From contig NC_091014.1 in assembly GCF_041296385.1 (NCBI RefSeq), positions 63,000,578 through 63,064,577 on the forward strand: a stretch of 64,000 nucleotides of DNA, written 5' to 3'. The position numbers were made by a program, and so were the translations under genes. This DNA is from Aphelocoma coerulescens (Eukaryota > Chordata > Aves > Passeriformes > Corvidae). This document shows positions 56,201-64,000 of the stretch, piece after piece. The notes beneath the pieces were generated by a model that worked only from the letters and a program-made list of their open reading frames with translations, ran no database searches and was not told the DNA's origin. How positions within the stretch are numbered: position 1 is the first letter of the stretch; every line of letters begins with the position of its first letter.

Positions 56201-59200
56201 CAAAAACCATACAGGGCATAGTCAAAGGTTCTCCCATTTTGTATCTTTCAGTTTGTCAAAGAAAGCTATTAACTTCACAATACACACAAATGCATCAAAT
56301 CAGCAGACAGCTACTGCTACCTCTCACCATTGCTAGAGAAATAACACTGTCATTAAGTTTTGTATTCATCAATACTCTGAGTCTCAAGGAAAGGTGATGT
56401 TGAGGCATTCTAGTGTTTTGTTCTGCTTAGACTGTCTGATGCCATAGCACATGGTAGAGAAATGACTGCCACCAGAACTGCTGATATCATAAACCAAAAT
56501 TCGTAACAGCAATACACAGAGGAAAAGCAGTCCATGTAAACATAAACACATGAGAACAGTAAAGTTTTAGGAATGTTGGGTTCCAAATAAGTAGATGCTT
56601 TCACCTTGATCTGCAAGACATCAAGTGGAACTGTCTCTCCTTTCAAAATGGCCAACGTAGCATTAGTAATATGCCTGCAAAACAAATAGGAAAAAAGCAA
56701 AGGAAAACAAACAGGAAGAAAGGAAATGTGTAAACTTTAAAATTACATTTCTTTTTCAGCAAATTTCAGTATGAATCCAGGTAGGGTTTTTTTTCAGCAA
56801 ACATAAAAACCCTAGGGAAACGTGCTGCACTTAACTGAAATCAAAAAGCAAAATGGGTGGTTGCAACACATGACAAAACCTAACTAACAGCAGAATCCAC
56901 AAAAAGCAAAAGGTAATTATCAGCCTAAGCTTTTGAGAGATTCCTCCTTTTTGAGCCAACCTGGTAGGTCAGAGGCCAACTGTGTTACTTGCTGTTTCAG
57001 ATACTTAATGCACTAAGGACCCAAACCATGGTTTTATTTTAGTGGTGGCAAGTATCACAGTCTGGGAGAGAAGGGGACAGCATGACTGGTCTCAACTCAC
57101 GTGTCTGATATTGAGCTGCATTTATATGTGCTAATTTATTCTGAAGTTTTCAATCAACATAAATCTACTTATCAGCAGTGCTCATGTCGTTTAGGTTTCC
57201 ATTAAGTTGTGGACAGTAGCCAGGGCACTCTGTCATTTCAAGCTGTAAAAATTTTGTAACCAAAGTGTCTAAGTCCACTAAATAGTCTGTGTTCAAACCT
57301 TGAAGCATACATTTGATTGAAACTGCTTCCTTGTTTTCAAAGTTGGGTAATATTTAGTTTCCACATTGCATACATTTCCAGTGTCTCAGCAGGACAAGGA
57401 AAAAATGCAGTTTTCAGATCCAGCCCAATATCCATGTGAATCAGTGGGAGAAATTGCCCTTGGTTTCATCAGGATTCAAATACTGAGACAGATAAGGAAG
57501 CTGTTCTTCCCCCAGCCCATCTTCTCTCCCAGCTCTTATCTTTCTCTAAGACCTTTACAGCTCCTACACTCCAAAGTAAGAGAGTGCTGAAGGAACCAAA
57601 GCCCAAATATTTATTTGAAAATGTCACTTATGCACTTCTTAACTCGGGTTCTGTTACTGGTGCAGGTTGTTCGGCAGCCTATTGACCAAATTACCTTCAA
57701 CTTCACCAGTGTGCTGCAGTCCCATCTGCACAGTTCACTACCTTGGGACAAGAAGATCATCCATGTCAAACAGCTTCTTTGGAGCCCAAACATAAATTAT
57801 TATTTTAATCTTAGCTGCTGATTACAGCCTTGTGCACTTTTCTGAGCTTCAAAGCACTCTGGTAGTTTTAATGAAGGATGTTATGCCAGTTGACTCATGG
57901 GTTTTATGTATGATGGCTACCAGCAAGGGTTCCACAAAGAAAAATGTTAATGAGTTAGTGGGAGAGTGAGAGTGAAAAGATTTCAGGATCAAGAAGAAAT
58001 ATATTTATTATGATGAAAAATATATTGATTATTATTTATATCATAATTATGAGGAAGGGAAGAATTGAAAAGAAATGAAGTTAGGGGAAAAGAAAGATTA
58101 TTTGACTCCCTTTTCTCTTTATAAGGGGATGAAACAATCCTGCAAGAAACTGGACTGTAGGCAACAGATACCTCCAGACTGGATCATATCCAGGATGCTG
58201 AAGGTAAGAATTGTGTTGCTGGATTACTGCCAGCATCAGTCCCACCACAGGGAAAAGTCAGTGCTGCCCTGCAAGTCAGTAATGGGATCCAACCTTTCCC
58301 ATATTCTTGTATGCCTTACTTTACAGGTGCTAACCAGGCTATATGTGGACTGGTTTCTACAATTCTTAGACTGGAGAAGGCTCAGAAAGAGGACTTATTT
58401 TTGGCTTATTTTGTCATATCCTCGCTATATCCGTCATACCCTTTTTGCTCTTCCTAAGATGCTGATCCTTTTAATCCCTCTTTCTTTTTAAACTCTGAGC
58501 ATCACACGATCACAGAGAAATTAGCCACAGCAAATGATTTCTAATAATACATACATTTCCTTCTTTTAATTTTTAGTCAGTTTTTGGAAGTCATTAACTC
58601 AGGCAAGTCCAGAGAATCATCAGGCTCTGCCCAGAGACTGCCAACTTCTACGTAACACAGAAGAAAAAGAAAAGCATCAAGCTACCAAGAAGCACTGCTC
58701 CTTGAAAACAAACCGTGTCTCAGAAACATGCAATACTTACTGGACTTGATTCGTGCTCTCAGGGTACAGTGTGTGGCTCAAAGTGCAAGTTTTTCCAAGG
58801 GGTATGAATCCTATAGGAATCTTACTGAAGGCAGCCTGGACACATGAGGAGAGTAAATTAACATTTGCATGAAGCTTCCTGTGTGGAGACCACAGCTGTG
58901 TCTGGCATCACCCCACTGGCACTGAGCAGCCAGGCACTTCCTCACACAATGACTCAGAACATGGCACCCAAATCTGTGAACCCACCACTGCCAAATGGGT
59001 ACAAAGGAGCTCTCTGTAACCATTAAGAGCATTGTTACATGCAGTTTGGCAGCCACATCCCAACTAATGCATGGATTCTATCAGCAATCCGCCATCTTTC
59101 TTAATACTGACGGTGGCATCACAGGCTCTGAATCTCATTTACCACTGCAGAAATCCCTCTCTGACAGAGTAACCTTGCATAGCAAAGAGATTTTCTCACT

Positions 59201-62200
59201 TAAGGAAAGGAAATTAATTAATTCCTCTGCCATCCAAATCACGAAGCAGCAGAAGGTCTAATTTTTGGAAGTCACTGACCATGTTCTTTTTCTGTACCAC
59301 TGTTCAGCAGAAGGGCTTGTTGAAGGAGCAAGTTATTACCCTACACCTCATCTTAAACCTCGCTTCTTGAAGCGTGTCAGCAAATCAGTGTAAATACCAC
59401 ATATCCCAGTGCCCCCTCTCCCTCCTGGGCGATGCTGCCAGCAGCACCCGGGCACAGCCAATCTGCCGCCACTCAGGAATTCCCGTCTCACTGCACGCCC
59501 CACCGCTCTCCCCTGCTGTCTCTGTGTCACCTGCCAATCCTAACACTCTCAAACACCCTGCTCTGGTTCTCTTCAGCACTGCTTTACACTGTGCAGATGA
59601 GAGGCTGCTTGCAGCTCCTGCAGTCAAGCTCTGCTCCCCTGGCTGCTAGGAACAGGGCTTCTGGAATACCTCGCACAGGCTCTTCTTATGCAGGCAACAG
59701 TGGTGTGATGCCCACAAGTGAAAAGGGAAGCAGGGCACAGAGAGAGGAAGCTCAAGTGCAGATCTCTACTCCTAGGACAGAGTGACATGAAGTACAAGAA
59801 TTCCTTGCCCAAAGACATGAAGTGACACAGCGGCAATACTACAATGTGGTATTCCACCTGTAATTGTGCTGGATGCAGAATTTCCTACACTACAGCAAAA
59901 CAATCCAAGCTACACCAAGATAAGAAGCCAAAAAATAAAGAGAAACTAGCCAGTAAAGCCTCTAAAACTTTTCTTCCACTATCTTTGAATAATAAAGGTC
60001 TCAGGATCCAACTACAATAATATTCGATTTAAAACTGTGATTTCTCAGAATTGATATAACTAGCCCTCCTTTAAAAATACTGGCTCGGTTGCAGAGTTCC
60101 CCTTGTCACATTCAGACAAAGCAAATGCCCAAACAGAAACAATTCAAGCTGCCAAGGGTATCATCATAATCTCGTCTGGATCATTTAATTGAGTTTTTGC
60201 CAGCTCCTGCCAGAAGGTGCTGGGAACAATGATTCCCTCCTTTCTTCAGTAACACTGTCCTCCCACTTTAAAAAGAAAAATCTTTTTCCATTTCCATGCA
60301 GAGTGATCCACCTTGAGAAGTTAAAATTTGCTTAGTACAGCCATCTGCATAGGTAGGTATGCACTGCTTGAAGAAACAGCAAAGCAATCTCAAAGCAGTA
60401 GGAGTGTGACCAGAACTGAATTCGGTTTCAAGCCTGTACAAATACAAGAAAAACATGTACTTTTGCCCAATGCTTTTGCCAAACAAAGTGGCATGCACAG
60501 CTGGTCCATGGGTCTTTGAAAATTGAGCATTTGGCTTCTCCACAATCCCTGCTCTGACAGTGGAAACTTTCCAAAGCCATGCCTTGGGAGTCACTGCACT
60601 CCCTCAGAAGGGAACAAAGAACAACAGGCAGCATTGCAGGACAGTAGCCCAGCTGGCTTATTACACAGCAAGCTGGCTCCAGATTAGTAAGCAACGTGTC
60701 TGCTGAAGGCAGCTGAGGCTAAGACATCACAGTGGATGCACAAGACACTCCAAGAAATAAACACAATTTTTTAAATGACACTTTCTCACCTCATCTGCTC
60801 TACGGAGAAGTCCAGTTATGACCTGAAAAACATGGCAAATGCTCAGCTCTAAGAATTTTATTTTTCAGTCACAGTAAAAAGCTATGGAATTCTTAACCAC
60901 GTTTAGTGTTTGAAAAGATTTAAGGAGCAGCTACTCTTTTATGGAAGGTGCTACAGTTGTTTACACAGGAAAGGAGGAATGTTCAGCCTGCAAACATGTT
61001 GGAAACAGCAGGATTATGAGTGTGCCCGAGTACATGCTGGCACCACAACCAATGCCAGTGTAAATGTTTTAACACTGGATAATGCTCTGCATAATGCAAA
61101 ACCAGCACCAGTAAGTGCAATTAACAAAAGGCCAGAACGAACTTGCAGATGTTCTGATCACTTTCTCTTAAGGTCATTGCATTCATTTAGCCATTGTCTT
61201 ATGAAACCAGTAGCTGGCAACCAGGAACTGCTTGAATAAAACACAGTCTTACTTGAAAAAGAGAATATCCCCCAGTTCTGCTCCTGTCATTAATCATCTT
61301 GACAATAGGCATTTATTAAGTATGTCCTGTGCTTTGTTGTCATTCCCACGTAATTTTTAAATTATCTGATTCCCACTTAGCAAAATAAGCATTCCTCTTG
61401 GGGAGTATATAGAAAGGAAGGAACTTTGAAAATCAAACCATTACAACTACATTAAACAGAAAGAAAAAATTAGAACCATGTCCCTCCAAAGAGTTTGCTC
61501 ATTCTAGAATAAATTTCTGGAAGACAGTTATGTCACACACTCTTTTTGCCCCCACTCTTATCATCTCTTTAAGACTAATACCAACGAGCAGAGTGTTCTG
61601 CCCCCAGAATATTATAACATTTACTGAAAATACAGATAGTGAACGGGACAGATCTCTAAGAACAGCTGCTATGATGCTGCTACATTGCACAGACTCAGTC
61701 TTCTTGCCCTCAGCCCAGCTATGATTCTCAACAAACCAGGCTCCTGCAGTACCTCTTGGACGGTGCCATCTCCTCCTGCAATGATGATCAGATCCGTGTT
61801 CTCCATTAATTCCAGAAGCTTTTTCGCTTGTCCCTCATAATCAGTCTGAAGAAACAGAAACCCAAACGTGAGGACTCAAATGACTATTTCTAGTGTATGT
61901 CTCTTATAGAAAAAAAATCATCTATCCATCTGGTTAATAGTTATTTTTATATAGGCACACAGTACTGTATATTACTTACAGTCAGAGATTTTTTTTTTCA
62001 ACTATAAAACCGGTTTGATGCATAATATATATGCAAGCAAACACACACACACAGGTTAAATGAAGTATCAGAGCAAATCTTACTCAAGACATCTAGAATA
62101 CCATAGCAATAATCATATTTCCAGGTAATTTTACATTGAAACAAATCCAGAAGCCAACCACGCTCTTGCAGAAAAACTCCCAGTATCTTTAACAGTAAAA

Positions 62201-63267
62201 GTGCTCAAATGCATCTCCTGAAACACAGCATCAACTACACAACAGGCCACTGCCTGACAGCCCATGACAATGTATTTAGCAGCAAAGAGTACTGACTTTT
62301 TAAACCATCAGAACTGTTTTCTGCAAAATGAATGTCTTTTGCAGAGCCATCTCAGCCTCACTTCCTTACCCAGTCCTGTTTTGCCAACTTTTCAAGTCTG
62401 ACACTACCAAACATCAGTTTTAAGTCTTGCAAAATAATTTCTTTTAGGGTGGGACTAGGTATTTTTAATGATCAAAGAAAGGGACTAATAAAAACAGCAC
62501 TTTAAGACTAAACCTTGTGAAAAAGATTCCAAGGCAGAAAGATGCATATTAGAGTACTTTGCTGTTAGGACACACTGACTATTAAGCAATCCACATGTCA
62601 CAGCCTCAAAAACCTGCAAAAAGATCAGAATTCCTTCATGTTTCCTTGTTCTTCTCTTTCCAAAGAAAATCTGTTTGTTAATTCACACCATTTAGAGCTC
62701 AGAGTTCTGCTTTCATGATGATAACGTTGAATTATTTGGAGAGAGACAGAAATAATTTCAGTGTACAGATAAAAATCTTATTTTTAATTAATCTGAACAG
62801 CTCAACTGCATGTCAAAATTCCTCACTTTTGAATTCTTCAGGTTTAGGCAGAAATAACAAATTCAACAGTAATGGGCACGCACCACTAGCCAGCACTCAA
62901 ATATTTAGAGTTTTCTCTCAAACATGAATTATAGAAGGGCTGCTTTAGACAGACAAACAAGCGTATGTACTGCTTTAGCTGAAAATTAAAATCTCACTAC
63001 ACTGTTTGTAAACTAACTGTGAATTAAAAAGATTAGGTATCATCTTAATATCTCAGTATTTATTTCTTCCCATAAGATGTCTACAGGACAACTGAGAATT
63101 TCAAATGCATACAGCTTTGAATTTCAATTCTTCAAGAAGAGAAAGCAGAGCAGCCACTATTTCTATAGTAGCAGAACCTATCAGTTCTTACCTTAACCAC
63201 AGTAACATCCAAGCCAGATAAGTGTAAAATTGGTGCAGCATTCTTTTCAAAAAGGTTCCCAGCTTTG
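41280..63267 (-). CDS. AGK: acylglycerol kinase, mitochondrial; 5' part beyond window, last 12 coding exons
   Basis: Coding exons in transcript order are 63267-63192, 61845-61753, 60822-60790, 58835-58741, 56674-56605, 55827-55748, 53687-53630, 51305-51161, 50066-49969, 47744-47674, 43415-43331 and 41417-41280 (stop TGA 41282-41280). They give 346 aa. The human protein has 422, so about 75 N-terminal residues, with the membrane anchor, lie right of the window. AGK phosphorylates monoacylglycerol and diacylglycerol to lysophosphatidic and phosphatidic acid, and is also a subunit of the TIM22 import complex. The diacylglycerol-kinase catalytic domain is seen as [32 protein letters not shown] and the nucleotide-binding [12 protein letters not shown]. 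It continues with [19 protein letters not shown] and [20 protein letters not shown]. The [20 protein letters not shown] block follows. The C-terminal end is [16 protein letters not shown], then [12 protein letters not shown]. All introns are GT-AG and phases close. A CR1 copy lies in the last intron. Confidence 0.96.
42803..43050 (-). mobile_element. CR1 LINE 3'-end fragment in the last AGK intron
   Basis: The plus strand reads ATCACAGAATGGGTATGTTG, then the antisense CR1 terminal region: 'GGTCCAACCTCCCTGTTCAA', 'GGGTCATCCCAGAGCAC', 'GGAGACTCCACAACCTCTCT' and 'TTCAGGTGGAACTTCTGT'. It is sense on the minus strand, like AGK, and 5'-truncated to about 250 bases. It is a different subfamily from the copy in SSBP1, judging by its body sequence. 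Confidence 0.88.
61753..61845 (-). CDS. AGK: AGK exon with the GGDGT nucleotide-binding motif
   Basis: The 93-base exon is in phase 0 at both ends and encodes [18 protein letters not shown] and [17 protein letters not shown] is the hallmark of the diacylglycerol/sphingosine/NAD kinase superfamily and is intact, so catalytic competence is expected. The donor GAG|GTACTG is weak. Confidence 0.93.
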
Positions 63268-64000
63268 CTAGAAATAACAGAGTAAGAACTATTTAATGAC
63301 TCTGGTAGCTGAAAAAAAAAATTTAGAAGGAAAGAAACAAATGAATAGCAAGAAGAAGTCTACTTAAAACCAAGCATTCGATCTCCACAATCAGTCACTC
63401 AACATGACAGTCAGGAAAGATGAGATTTCATGTGGTTCAAATGTATTACATTTCTAGTCCCACATCTCAGTTGTCAGGGTTGTGTTGCAGTTTTAATAAA
63501 TGCAAAAGATGCTATCTAGCTTTTGCCAAAAATAATTTCAAAGACCCAGAAAAAACAAATTAAGATCTCCAAAAAGAAATTTATTAGAAAATTAATTACT
63601 TACAAAGCACCAGCCTTTAAGGACCACAAAGAAGGCCCATGTAGGTTTTCAGAAACATTTAAAAAATCCCAATTATTTATTATTACATATTATTAAATAA
63701 GGTTAGAAGCAAAACTCTATCTGATCTTTTTTTGTTATAGGACTGATGCATTTTATGCCTGTCATTGTATAATAAAATAATTATACCACTAACCATAAAT
63801 TGTTTACAAGTAGAAACATGAGACTTGATTAATACTTTGTGTTTTCCAGTCATGACTGTTTTGAATGAAAGCACGTGAATCCAAGTACTTCCATGTCAGG
63901 TATATTATTCTCTTCATATTGGCAGTAAAAACTCTCTGCCCCTCCACAAATGCAGCTATTCCAAAGCTGATCAGCAGAAAGAGACACACATCATATCCAA
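63268..64000 (-). other. AGK: AGK intron continuing past the window edge
   Basis: The exon at 63267 begins in mid-codon, so an upstream exon ending in two bases of a glycine codon is required. No exon resembling the conserved N-terminal FLNPAA segment is present between 63268 and 64000. Confidence 0.7.

Noticed and set aside
58075..58491. 138-codon plus-strand frame with hydrophobic C-terminal part
   Set aside because: It lies in an AGK intron on the opposite strand, in AT-rich sequence with no splice support, and shows no family resemblance.

Overview
This window is vertebrate nuclear DNA from a bird. Genes are split by GT-AG introns. There are chicken-repeat-1 (CR1) LINE 3' ends carrying the 'GAATCACAGAATGG' type of end, and an LTR resembling the endogenous-retrovirus LTRs that are common in songbird-type genomes. 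Four protein-coding genes could be read exon by exon, and their order matches human 7q34 (AGK-DENND11-WEE2-SSBP1). I cannot name the species; a neoavian, perhaps passerine, bird is my inference from the repeats.

Layout, left to right. 1-2100: no gene recognised, apart from an unexplained CpG-rich block near 1.4-1.65 kb. 2233-6922 (minus): SSBP1, the mitochondrial single-stranded-DNA-binding protein, complete in 6 coding exons (149 aa). 6640-7200: the SSBP1 CpG island. 7236-19861 (minus): WEE2, the oocyte Wee1-type kinase, complete in 11 coding exons (560 aa). Its poly(A) signal lies only about 300 bp upstream of the SSBP1 start codon. 19.9-23.3 kb: divergent intergenic region. 23.3-24.3 kb: a strong CpG island holding a (CGGCT)n pentanucleotide tract that runs into the DENND11 start codon. 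23946-34548 (plus): DENND11 (KIAA1147), complete in 9 coding exons (446 aa), followed by a probably long 3' UTR. 41280-63267 (minus): AGK, the mitochondrial acylglycerol kinase, the last 12 coding exons. Its first roughly 75 codons lie beyond the right edge.

Transcription pattern: WEE2 and SSBP1 are tandem, WEE2 and DENND11 divergent, DENND11 and AGK convergent. SSBP1 and AGK both act in mitochondria, WEE2 in oocyte meiosis, and DENND11 is a DENN-domain protein. This is conserved vertebrate synteny, not an operon or pathway cluster.

I found no CRISPR array, bacterial system, tRNA or rRNA gene. The points worth a second look are regulatory or mobile-element ones: an LTR in sense orientation in WEE2 intron 1, a CR1 3' end pressed against an SSBP1 splice acceptor, the pentanucleotide 5' leader of DENND11, a possible internal DENND11 promoter, and a very short 5'-UTR intron in SSBP1. 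Exon borders were set by hand from reading frame, splice consensus and family knowledge. All coding lengths close exactly in frame.
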